Part shown: positions 6,598 through 12,386 of the stretch, piece by piece | Layout: each line of letters begins with the position of its first letter | How positions within the stretch are numbered: position 1 is the stretch's first letter | From: Proteiniphilum sp. | GTDB taxonomy: Bacteria > Bacteroidota > Bacteroidia > Bacteroidales > Dysgonomonadaceae | Direction: 5' to 3' | Length of the DNA stretch: 12,386 nt | Assembly (NCBI GenBank): GCA_031284475.1 | Contig: JAISZV010000068.1 | Coordinates: forward strand, 1-12,386 | The notes under the pieces: generated by a model | What the model was told of the DNA's origin: nothing | The model's input: only the letters and a program-made list of their open reading frames with translations | The model's database searches: none | Program-made: the position numbers and the translations under genes

Positions 6598-7344
6598 ATG
6601 ACCTACAAAGTAGAAAAGGTAAAACCCTATCACCCGGATCAGCCCAAGAAGGAGCAGGTAATACGGATGTTTGACCGCATCGCGCCCACCTACGACAAAA
6701 TGAACGGCGCACTGTCGCTGGGGATTGACGGTTACTGGCGGAGCGACGCGCTGAAAGAACTGCGGAAATATCCCCACAAACAACTACTGGATATTGCCAC
6801 CGGTACCGGCGGCTTCGCTATCCTGGCGCAAAAGATACTGCAACCGAAGAAGATCACGGCTGTAGACGTCTCCGAAGGAATGATGAATATCGGCAAAGAA
6901 AAAGTAAAGGCAAAAAAATTACAAGATATCATCACGTTTGAAGTACAGGATTGCGCAAACCTGACTTTTGCCGACAATAGTTTCGATGCAGTTACTATCG
7001 CTTTCGGAGTACGTAATTTTGAAGATATTGATAAAAGTTTTCAGGAAGTACTCCGCGTACTGAAACCGGGAGGAGCGTTTCTTTTTATCGAACTTACCAC
7101 GCCGCAGGAAACGCCCATGAAACAGTTGTATGCCGCTTATACCAAATATGTGCCGCCGGTTTTGTCCGGTATTTTTGCGGCAGAACAGCGGGCGTACAAC
7201 TACCTGCCTGAATCCATTGCCGCTTTTCCGCAGGGAAGAGAGATGATGCTGATATTGAAGAAGAACGGATTCACCCGTATCCGGTTAAGAAGATACACGC
7301 TTGGCATTACTACTTTGTATATTGCAGAGAAACCTATTAATTGA
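6598..7344 (+). CDS. menG: Demethylmenaquinone methyltransferase
   Basis: A 248-residue SAM-dependent methyltransferase of the UbiE/MenG family (also named ubiE). It methylates demethylmenaquinone to menaquinone at the inner face of the membrane. The family opening FDRIAPTYDKMNGALSLG is at residues 25-42, the SAM-binding motif I LLDIATGTGGFAI at 63-75, the acidic loop ITAVDVSEGMM at 86-96, AFGVRNFEDI at 135-144, and the conserved tail YNYLPESIAAFPQ at 200-212. In a Bacteroidales anaerobe only menaquinone is expected, so the MenG role is favoured over ubiquinone methylation. The start at 6598 matches the family N-terminus. It lies between purC and aroE, and its stop codon runs into a repeat array. 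The quinone it finishes is the electron carrier for the sdhCAB complex encoded downstream. Confidence 0.94.
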   Translation: MTYKVEKVKPYHPDQPKKEQVIRMFDRIAPTYDKMNGALSLGIDGYWRSDALKELRKYPHKQLLDIATGTGGFAILAQKILQPKKITAVDVSEGMMNIGKEKVKAKKLQDIITFEVQDCANLTFADNSFDAVTIAFGVRNFEDIDKSFQEVLRVLKPGGAFLFIELTTPQETPMKQLYAAYTKYVPPVLSGIFAAEQRAYNYLPESIAAFPQGREMMLILKKNGFTRIRLRRYTLGITTLYIAEKPIN

Positions 7345-7424
7345 TGTGATGATGAAATGATTTAGCGATGTGATGATGAAAAAAAATCGTTAAATCATTA
7401 AACCGTTAAATCGTTAAATCAAAC
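7343..7424. repeat. Bipartite 8-nt-period array forming a large hairpin upstream of aroE
   Basis: Five units starting GAT (7343, 7351, 7359, 7367, 7375) are followed by five units starting AATC or AACC (7385, 7393, 7401, 7409, 7417), each with an exact 8-nt period. GATGTGATGATGAAA is repeated exactly at 7343-7357 and 7367-7381. The two halves are inverted relative to each other: 7356-7369 (AATGATTTAGCGAT) pairs with 7386-7399 (ATCGTTAAATCATT) over 14 bp with one G-T wobble and a 16-nt loop. The array fills the whole menG-aroE gap. There is no T-run after the stem on the plus strand. Confidence 0.85.
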
Positions 7425-7426
7425 AG

Positions 7427-8236
7427 ATGGATACATACGGACTGATCGGCTTTCCCCTGAAACATTCTTTCTCCGCAACATTCTTCACGGAGAAGTTCCG
7501 GCGTGAGGAAATCGACGCCGAATACCTCAATTTCGAGATCGAAGACGTCCGGGAAATCCGCCGTATCATCCTGTTCAACCAGCAGCTAAAAGGGTTGAAC
7601 GTCACCATTCCCTATAAGGAGCAAGTAATTTCTTTTCTGAACGAGATTTCGCCGGAAGCCCGGAAAATCGGCGCGGTAAACGTGGTCAAAGTGGACAGGA
7701 AACCGGGGGATATGTATTACTACAAGCTCACCGGCTATAATACGGATTATACAGGATTTAAACAGTCGCTCGAACCGCTGCTGCACCACTCACTGCAAGG
7801 TAATACTTCTCAAAGTCGCACATTTCACAGCCGGCCACCTCATAAGAAGGCGCTGATACTGGGTACCGGCGGAGCATCGAAAGCAGTTGCACAAGCGCTT
7901 ACGGATATGCAGATCGATTGGGTATATATATCACGCACTCCCGGAAGCGGCAGGTTGACTTACAACGACCTCTCCCCTGCGGTCATCTCTGAACACACCC
8001 TTATTATAAACGCTTCTCCGGTGGGAACTTTCCCGGAAACAGGTCATTGTCCCGACATTCCGTATGAACTTCTCACGCCCTGCCACTTATTGTATGACCT
8101 GATCTATAACCCCGAAGAGACTTTATTTCTCCAAAAAGGAAAGGCGCAGGGAGCAACAATCAAAAACGGCAGGGAGATGCTGGAACTCCAGGCGCTGGCT
8201 GCATGGAATATATGGAACAGTGAAGATAAAAAATAA
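7427..8236 (+). CDS. aroE: Shikimate dehydrogenase
   Basis: Reduces 3-dehydroshikimate to shikimate with NADPH in the chorismate pathway. The 269-residue cytoplasmic protein shows the substrate-domain motif YGLIGFPLKHSFSATFF (4-20), VTIPYKE with the catalytic Lys64, GAVNVV (82-87), and TGYNTDYTGF (102-111) with the catalytic Asp107. The nucleotide domain has LILGTGGASKAVAQAL (143-158), SRTPGSGR as the NADP-binding basic turn, and INASPVGTFPE. The C-terminal NGREMLELQALAAWNIW is the family end. Residues about 116-140, linking the two domains, are longer than usual and rich in Ser, His and Arg, which accounts for the protein being somewhat longer than typical Bacteroidales AroE. It is the last gene of the purF-phoH-purC-menG-aroE run; its leader is the 8-nt repeat hairpin. 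Confidence 0.94.
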   Translation: MDTYGLIGFPLKHSFSATFFTEKFRREEIDAEYLNFEIEDVREIRRIILFNQQLKGLNVTIPYKEQVISFLNEISPEARKIGAVNVVKVDRKPGDMYYYKLTGYNTDYTGFKQSLEPLLHHSLQGNTSQSRTFHSRPPHKKALILGTGGASKAVAQALTDMQIDWVYISRTPGSGRLTYNDLSPAVISEHTLIINASPVGTFPETGHCPDIPYELLTPCHLLYDLIYNPEETLFLQKGKAQGATIKNGREMLELQALAAWNIWNSEDKK

Positions 8237-8265
8237 CCGGCCTGCTTTATACTTATCAATGGCTT

Positions 8266-8328
8266 TTATTTTTTCCGGATCGTATGGAACTCTTGATGGA
8301 GGCGTTTCAGCATTTTTTCCATATCCAT
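8266..8328 (-). CDS. Possible 20-residue peptide, unrecognised
   Basis: A minus-strand ATG at 8328 opens a 20-codon frame rich in Lys, Glu, His and Arg that ends at TAA 8268-8266; a GTG at 8337 would make it 23 codons. It could fold as a basic amphipathic helix. Support comes only from the promoter match 45 nt upstream. No clear ribosome-binding site is present and no family is recognised. It may equally be noncoding. Confidence 0.15.
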   Translation of the reverse strand: MDMEKMLKRLHQEFHTIRKK

Positions 8329-8372
8329 ATTTTTCACAAAACTAAAGTTTCAGATTCTTATTAATTTGAATG

Positions 8373-8401
8373 CAAAGATACGGCATTAATCCTTACGCCA
8401 A
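8373..8401 (-). promoter_or_regulatory. Minus-strand promoter pointing towards the aroE 3' end
   Basis: The minus strand reads TTG (8401-8399), 18 nt, then TATCTTTG (8380-8373), close to the Bacteroidetes -33/-7 layout. A transcript would start near 8368 and run through the 20-codon frame towards the 3' end of aroE, where it would be antisense if not terminated. Confidence 0.35.
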
Positions 8402-8489
8402 TGTTCGTAATCAGTATAAGTATGTCTATTTTCGGTACATGCGGTAAAGATAAAGCGGAAGTTATACAGTGCCTTACCCTGAAAAAAAT

Positions 8490-8625
8490 CATAAAACAGA
8501 AATCTCATTGCAAGAAACAGAAATGCGCGTGCAACCTGGTAATGTGTCAGTGTAAACAACAGATGCGCGTGTAAGAAACAGGATTTTCAATGTAAAAAAC
8601 AGAAAAATCAAAATCAAATGCAGGA
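8490..8625. repeat. Degenerate 21-nt tandem repeat array upstream of sdhC
   Basis: TGYAA recurs at 8509, 8530, 8551, 8570 and 8591 (spacing 21, 21, 19, 21). ACAG recurs at 8496, 8517, 8559, 8578 and 8599, with degenerate copies at about 8538 and 8620. The unit can be read as a core of about 12 nt (TGYAARAAACAG) plus a variable 7-9 nt part such as AAATGCGCG or GATTTTCAA. The reverse complement of the core plus AAAT resembles the ATTTCTGT units of the 852-985 array, and ATGCGC occurs in both arrays. Not coding. Confidence 0.75.
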
Positions 8626-8703
8626 TTTTCCGTAGGCACATTCTCCGGTATCAACCCAAATAATGAAGGGCTGTTTCCATGTATACATAAGATGGCCCGG
8701 AAA

Positions 8704-8725
8704 GGTTTCATAAATTTCCGAAACC
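8704..8725. other. Small hairpin upstream of the sdh promoter
   Basis: GGTTTC (8704-8709) and GAAACC (8720-8725) form a perfect 6-bp inverted repeat around a 10-nt AT-rich loop. No T-run follows on either strand, so it looks more like a regulatory or accidental dyad than a terminator. Confidence 0.3.
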
Positions 8726-8732
8726 ATATCAA

Positions 8733-8779
8733 GACACGTTCTAAATAGTGTCAATTAAAGAAATATTTCATTAAACACT
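8733..8779. promoter_or_regulatory. Overlapping dyads upstream of the sdh promoter; possible operator
   Basis: GACAC (8733-8737) and GTGTC (8748-8752) are a perfect inverted pair 10 nt apart. AGTGT (8747-8751) also pairs with ACACT (8775-8779) around the perfect palindrome GAAATATTTC (8760-8769). They lie 25-70 bp upstream of the -7 box, where an activator or repressor of the respiratory operon could bind. The binding protein is unknown. Confidence 0.35.
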
Positions 8780-8803
8780 CCTGTCTAAACAGATAAAAAG
8801 TTG

Positions 8804-8811
8804 TACTTTTG
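8804..8811 (+). promoter_or_regulatory. -7 promoter element of the sdhCAB operon
   Basis: TACTTTTG matches TAnnTTTG. It would place the transcription start near 8815, with a leader of about 80 nt before the sdhC ATG. The -33 region (about 8781-8784, CTGT) is a poor match. The purine-rich AAAAAGAGAG (8885-8894) just before the sdhC start may act as ribosome-binding site. Confidence 0.55.
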
Positions 8812-8898
8812 CAGTACTGAATAACAGCTTTATTTCGGTAACAGCGAACCCGGGACGTAAAAAACAATAAATCAAAATAATTTTAAAAAGAGAGCTTT

Positions 8899-9573
8899 AT
8901 GAGTTGGCTTATCAAATCATCTATCGGGCGGAAGTTTGTCCAAAGCATTTCCGGCCTTTTTCTGATTCTGTTCCTGCTTTTCCACATGTCGATGAACCTG
9001 GCGCTCATCTTCAGTTACGAGACCTACGATTTCATCGCCAACGAGTTGCTTGGCGCTAACTGGTGGGCGGTCGCCGCAACGGGTGTTCTGGCCCTGGGAT
9101 TTATCATCCACATTGTGTACGGTATCATCCTCACGTTGCAGAACCGGAAAGCCAGGGGAAAAGACAGGTATGTTTTCGCGAGCAAAACCCCAACCACCTG
9201 GTCATCGCAAAACATGTTTATTTTGGGGCTGTTTTTATTATTGTTCCTGATCGTGCATTTTTACCAGATGTGGTATCAGATGCAGTTCAAAGAACTCCTT
9301 GGAATTGAAGGATTCCGGCACGACAGCGCGCAGTTGGTAACGGAAGTATTCTCCCAGCTTTGGGTTGTGATTGTCTATGAACTGGCCTTCCTCGCCTTAT
9401 GGCTCCATCTGACGCACGGCTTCTGGAGCGCTCTCCATACTGCCGGCCTGAACAATACCGTGTGGATAAAACGGATCAAAGCGCTTGGGAACGTCATAGC
9501 GACCATTATATGCCTGGGATTTGCGATTGTACCCATAGCCGTATATCTCGGATTCTCTAACTTATTAGGATAA
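8899..9573 (+). CDS. sdhC: Fumarate reductase/succinate dehydrogenase cytochrome b subunit
   Basis: A 224-residue integral membrane diheme cytochrome b that anchors the complex and exchanges electrons with menaquinone (frdC in fumarate-reducing Bacteroides). Five hydrophobic segments are visible, at about residues 13-36, 55-80, 105-128, 150-175 and 195-220. This is the single-anchor type shared with B. subtilis SdhC and Wolinella FrdC, not the two-subunit SdhCD type. His29 (LFHMSMN), His71 (FIIHIVYG), His120 (LIVHFYQ) and His170 or His173 (WLHLTHGFW) lie inside the segments at spacings that fit the four axial ligands of two b hemes. The gene leads the operon, 18 nt before sdhA. The direction of catalysis cannot be read from sequence; fumarate reduction is likely in a fermentative Bacteroidales. 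Confidence 0.93.
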   Translation: MSWLIKSSIGRKFVQSISGLFLILFLLFHMSMNLALIFSYETYDFIANELLGANWWAVAATGVLALGFIIHIVYGIILTLQNRKARGKDRYVFASKTPTTWSSQNMFILGLFLLLFLIVHFYQMWYQMQFKELLGIEGFRHDSAQLVTEVFSQLWVVIVYELAFLALWLHLTHGFWSALHTAGLNNTVWIKRIKALGNVIATIICLGFAIVPIAVYLGFSNLLG

Positions 9574-9591
9574 CAAAAGAAACTGAATATT

Positions 9592-11535
9592 ATGAACAAG
9601 ATAAATTCCAAAATACCCGAAGGAGCTCTCACCGAGAAATGGACCAATTACAAGAACCATCAAAAGTTAGTGAATCCGGCCAATAAACGCCGCCTCGACA
9701 TCATTGTCGTAGGTACGGGACTGGCCGGCGCATCGGCAGCCGCATCATTGGGCGAACTCGGTTTCAATATACTTAATTTCTGCATCCAGGACTCTCCCCG
9801 TCGCGCGCACTCTATCGCCGCGCAGGGAGGTATTAACGCCGCAAAAAACTATCCTAACGACGGCGATTCCGTTTACCGGTTATTCTATGATACGATCAAA
9901 GGGGGTGACTACCGCGCCCGCGAAGCCAACGTATACCGTTTGGCGGAAGTATCTAACAGCATCATCGACCAATGCGTGGCGCAAGGAGTTCCTTTTGCGC
10001 GCGAATACGGCGGACTGCTCGACAACCGCTCGTTCGGAGGGGCGCAGGTGTCCCGTACATTTTACGCCCGCGGGCAGACGGGGCAGCAGCTTCTTTTGGG
10101 CGCCTACTCGGCATTGAGCCGCGCAGTACACCGCAAACAGGTGAAGCTCTATACCCGTCATGAAATGGTGGATTTAGTAATCATCGACGGACGTGCGCGG
10201 GGTATTATCGCCCGCAACTTGGTCACCGGAAAACTGGAACGTTTTGCCGCCCATGCCGTGGTAATCGCCACAGGAGGATATGGCAACACCTTCTTTCTGT
10301 CCACCAACGCAATGACTTCCAACGGTTCGGCTGCATGGCAGTGCCACAAGAGGGGAGCCTACTTTGCCAACCCCTGTATGGCACAGATACACCCCACCTG
10401 CATCCCGGTACACGGAGAGTTCCAGTCGAAACTGACCCTGATGTCGGAGTCGCTGCTCAACGACGGACGCATCTGGGTACCCAAAAAGCAGGAAGACGCG
10501 AAAGCCATCCGCGAAGGGAAACTGAAACCGACCGACATAAAGGAAGAAGACCGCGACTACTATCTGGAACGCCGTTACCCGGCATTCGGAAACCTTGTGC
10601 CGCGCGACGTGGCGTCACGCGCCGCAAAAGAACGTTGCGACGCAGGTTATGGCGTAGGCAACACCGGACTGGCGGTTTACCTCGATTTTGCCGACGCTAT
10701 CAACCGTCTCGGCAGGGATGTGGTGGAAGCCCGCTACGGCAACCTGTTTCAGATGTATGAAAAAATTGTGGATGACAATCCATACGAAACGCCCATGATG
10801 ATTTATCCCGCCATTCACTACACAATGGGGGGAATCTGGGTTGATTATGAACTGATGACCTCTGTGCCGGGACTGTTCGCCATCGGCGAAGCTAATTTTT
10901 CCGACCACGGCGCGAACCGGTTAGGCGCTTCGGCGCTGATGCAAGGGCTGGCCGACGGTTATTTCGTACTTCCCTACACCATACAGAATTATCTGGCCGA
11001 CCAGATCAATGTGCCGCGCTTCAAAACCGATGCGCCGGAGTTTGAAAAGGTCGAAAAAGAGATCAACGACAGGATAGACCGGTTGATGAACATCAACGGA
11101 AAACACTCCGTAGATCATATCCATAAGGAGTTGGGCCATATCATGTGGGATTTCGTAGGCATGGGCCGCAACGCCGAGGGGCTGAAAAAGGCCATTGAGA
11201 AGTTGAAAGAAGTGAAAAAGGATTTCCAGACCAACTTACGCATACCGGGCAACAAAGAAACGCTCAATGTGGAACTCGAAAAGGCGTTGCGCCTGGCCGA
11301 CTTCATTGAGATCGGCGAACTGATAGCCCGCGACGCCCTCAACCGCGAAGAGTCCTGCGGAGGCCACTTCCGTATTGAACACCAGACCGAAGAAGGAGAA
11401 GCGCTGCGCCACGACGACCGGTTCTCTTATGTTTCCTGTTGGGAATACCAGGGAGAGGATAAAGATCCGGTTATGTATAAAGAAGCGCTCGACTATGAAT
11501 TTGTGGTTCGCCAACAAAGGAACTACAAATCATAA
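9592..11535 (+). CDS. sdhA: Fumarate reductase/succinate dehydrogenase flavoprotein subunit
   Basis: The 647-residue catalytic subunit, on the cytoplasmic face, interconverts fumarate and succinate. The FAD-binding fold starts with [12 protein letters not shown] (39-50, GxGxxG at 41-46). His73 in [13 protein letters not shown] (72-84) matches the histidine that carries covalent FAD in this family. [12 protein letters not shown] lies in the active-site region. [18 protein letters not shown] contains the conserved Arg (GANRLG) expected to serve as the catalytic acid, and the C-terminal part has [11 protein letters not shown]. The ending of the GANRLG motif (GASALMQG instead of GGNSLL) is the Bacteroidetes/epsilonproteobacterial flavour. 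Length is full. The gene is preceded by sdhC (18 nt) and followed by sdhB (42 nt), one operon. No frameshift or missing active-site residue was seen. Confidence 0.96.
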   Translation: MNKINSKIPEGALTEKWTNYKNHQKLVNPANKRRLDIIVVGTGLAGASAAASLGELGFNILNFCIQDSPRRAHSIAAQGGINAAKNYPNDGDSVYRLFYDTIKGGDYRAREANVYRLAEVSNSIIDQCVAQGVPFAREYGGLLDNRSFGGAQVSRTFYARGQTGQQLLLGAYSALSRAVHRKQVKLYTRHEMVDLVIIDGRARGIIARNLVTGKLERFAAHAVVIATGGYGNTFFLSTNAMTSNGSAAWQCHKRGAYFANPCMAQIHPTCIPVHGEFQSKLTLMSESLLNDGRIWVPKKQEDAKAIREGKLKPTDIKEEDRDYYLERRYPAFGNLVPRDVASRAAKERCDAGYGVGNTGLAVYLDFADAINRLGRDVVEARYGNLFQMYEKIVDDNPYETPMMIYPAIHYTMGGIWVDYELMTSVPGLFAIGEANFSDHGANRLGASALMQGLADGYFVLPYTIQNYLADQINVPRFKTDAPEFEKVEKEINDRIDRLMNINGKHSVDHIHKELGHIMWDFVGMGRNAEGLKKAIEKLKEVKKDFQTNLRIPGNKETLNVELEKALRLADFIEIGELIARDALNREESCGGHFRIEHQTEEGEALRHDDRFSYVSCWEYQGEDKDPVMYKEALDYEFVVRQQRNYKS

Positions 11536-11577
11536 ACGCGGATGAAAACGGGTAAACTTTAAAACAACAAAACGATC

Positions 11578-12333
11578 ATGGATAAAGATATTAACATAAA
11601 AGTAAAGGTTTGGCGCCAGAACGGGCCGAAAGAAAAAGGGCATTTTGAAACCTACCCATTGGGAAATATCTCACAGGGGAGTTCATTCTTAGAGATGCTC
11701 GATATTCTGAATGAGCAGCTTATCAACCAGGGAAAAGAACCTGTGGTTTTCGACCACGACTGTCGCGAAGGTATTTGCGGCATGTGCAGCCTCTATATCA
11801 ACGGACACCCTCACGGCCCCGACCAGGGCATTACTACCTGCCAGTTGCACATGCGCCAATTCAACGACGGGGATACGATCACCGTGGAACCGTGGCGTTC
11901 TGCCGGTTTTCCCATCGTCAAAGACTTGATGGTAGATAGAATGGCTTTCGACAAGATCATTCAGGCAGGCGGTTATGTTTCGGTCAATACCGGCGGCGTT
12001 CCCGACGCAAACGCCATTCCCATTCCGCGCAACGACTCCGAAATGGCGATGGACGCCGCAGCATGTATCGGATGCGGCGCCTGCGTAGCGGCATGTAAAA
12101 ACGGATCGGCCATGCTCTTTGTGTCGGCCAAGGTGAGCCAGTTGGCGTTGCTGCCGCAAGGCCGCGTGGAAGCCGCCAAACGCGCCAAAGCGATGGTGGC
12201 GAAAATGGATGAACTGGGCTTCGGTAACTGTACCAATACCGGCGCATGTGAAGCGGAATGTCCGAAGAACATCTCCATCACCAATATTGCACGGTTGAAC
12301 CGCGAATTTTTGAAAGCGAAGTTTAAAGACTAA
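11578..12333 (+). CDS. sdhB: Fumarate reductase/succinate dehydrogenase iron-sulfur subunit
   Basis: A 251-residue electron-transfer subunit linking the FAD of SdhA to the hemes of SdhC. The plant-type [2Fe-2S] domain has Cys62, Cys67 and Cys70 ([10 protein letters not shown]) plus Cys88 (TTCQLH). The bacterial ferredoxin domain has [11 protein letters not shown] (Cys163, 166, 169, 173) and [12 protein letters not shown] (Cys218, 224, 228). By family rules Cys163/166/169/228 hold [4Fe-4S] and Cys173/218/224 hold [3Fe-4S], the quinone-side cluster. All eleven ligands are present. The subunit is cytoplasmic and membrane-associated, and its gene is the last of the C-A-B operon. The start at 11578 gives the usual short beta-strand N-terminus ([10 protein letters not shown]). 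Confidence 0.96.
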   Translation: MDKDINIKVKVWRQNGPKEKGHFETYPLGNISQGSSFLEMLDILNEQLINQGKEPVVFDHDCREGICGMCSLYINGHPHGPDQGITTCQLHMRQFNDGDTITVEPWRSAGFPIVKDLMVDRMAFDKIIQAGGYVSVNTGGVPDANAIPIPRNDSEMAMDAAACIGCGACVAACKNGSAMLFVSAKVSQLALLPQGRVEAAKRAKAMVAKMDELGFGNCTNTGACEAECPKNISITNIARLNREFLKAKFKD

Positions 12334-12350
12334 ACGGTTATAATCCCGCA

Positions 12351-12385
12351 CCTGAAAAGCGTTTCTACTCTGTAAAAGAGTCAGG
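12351..12385 (+). terminator. Possible terminator of the sdh operon, cut by the window edge
   Basis: ACTCT (12367-12371) pairs with AGAGT (12377-12381) around a GTAAA loop, and CCTG (12351-12354) could pair with CAGG (12382-12385) outside it. The place, 18 nt after the sdhB stop, suits a terminator, but any T-run would lie beyond the window. Confidence 0.3.
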
Positions 12386-12386
12386 G

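Larger units (their letters stand above)
8237..8898. other. 662-bp intergenic region upstream of the respiratory operon
   Basis: No conventional protein gene is seen. The T-rich stretch just after aroE (8263-8274) may end its transcript, but only a weak stem precedes it. The region then holds a possible minus-strand promoter with a 20-codon frame (8266-8401), a 21-nt-period degenerate array (8490-8625), a 6-bp hairpin (8704-8725), overlapping dyads (8733-8779), a -7 promoter box (8804-8811) and an AT-rich leader into sdhC. Confidence 0.7.

Noticed and set aside
7356..7399. Intrinsic terminator after menG
   Set aside because: The stem is strong in length but AT-rich, the loop is 16 nt and no T-run follows on the plus strand; the repeat origin explains it better.
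11689..12351. 220-codon minus-strand frame
   Set aside because: Antisense to sdhB, whose eleven cysteine ligands are intact; the long frame follows from its codon composition.

Overview
The window looks like chromosomal core sequence from a Bacteroidales bacterium, most likely a relative of Dysgonomonadaceae or Porphyromonadaceae; the exact genus is a guess. The evidence is the gene set: a long-form PurF, a PhoH-purC-menG-aroE cluster, and a three-gene fumarate reductase/succinate dehydrogenase operon in C-A-B order. Start sites mostly lack strong Shine-Dalgarno sequences. Promoter-like TAnnTTTG boxes, the Bacteroidetes -7 element, lie upstream of several genes. Coding DNA is moderately GC-rich and the intergenic DNA is clearly AT-rich.

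Layout. Positions 13-411 (minus) encode a small lipoprotein of unknown function. Positions 412-1191 are a gene-poor stretch packed with repeats: a pair of REP-like GC hairpins, a short AATC repeat, a degenerate 22-bp tandem array, a strong hairpin and a good minus-strand promoter match. Positions 1192-2544 (minus) are an HD-domain dGTPase. A divergent promoter region follows. The plus strand then carries purF (642 aa), phoH (overlapping purF by 4 nt), purC, menG/ubiE and aroE, close together up to 8236. The gaps before purC and aroE are almost entirely filled with an 8-nt-period AATC repeat. A second gene-poor stretch (8237-8898) holds a possible tiny minus-strand transcription unit, a 21-nt-period array that resembles the 22-bp array, a hairpin, dyad symmetries and the promoter of the respiratory operon. 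sdhC, sdhA and sdhB fill 8899-12333, and the window ends in what may be the start of their terminator.

How the genes fit together. purF and purC supply two steps of purine synthesis and dgt degrades dGTP, so nucleotide metabolism dominates the left half. aroE feeds the shikimate pathway towards chorismate, the precursor of menaquinone. menG performs the last methylation of menaquinone, and the SdhCAB/FrdCAB complex exchanges electrons with that quinone. The protein-coding genes are ordinary and no new protein system is evident. The unusual material is in the intergenic DNA: two families of degenerate short-period repeats (about 21-22 bp and 8 bp), each present at more than one locus in 12 kb, and a candidate small RNA downstream of dgt.
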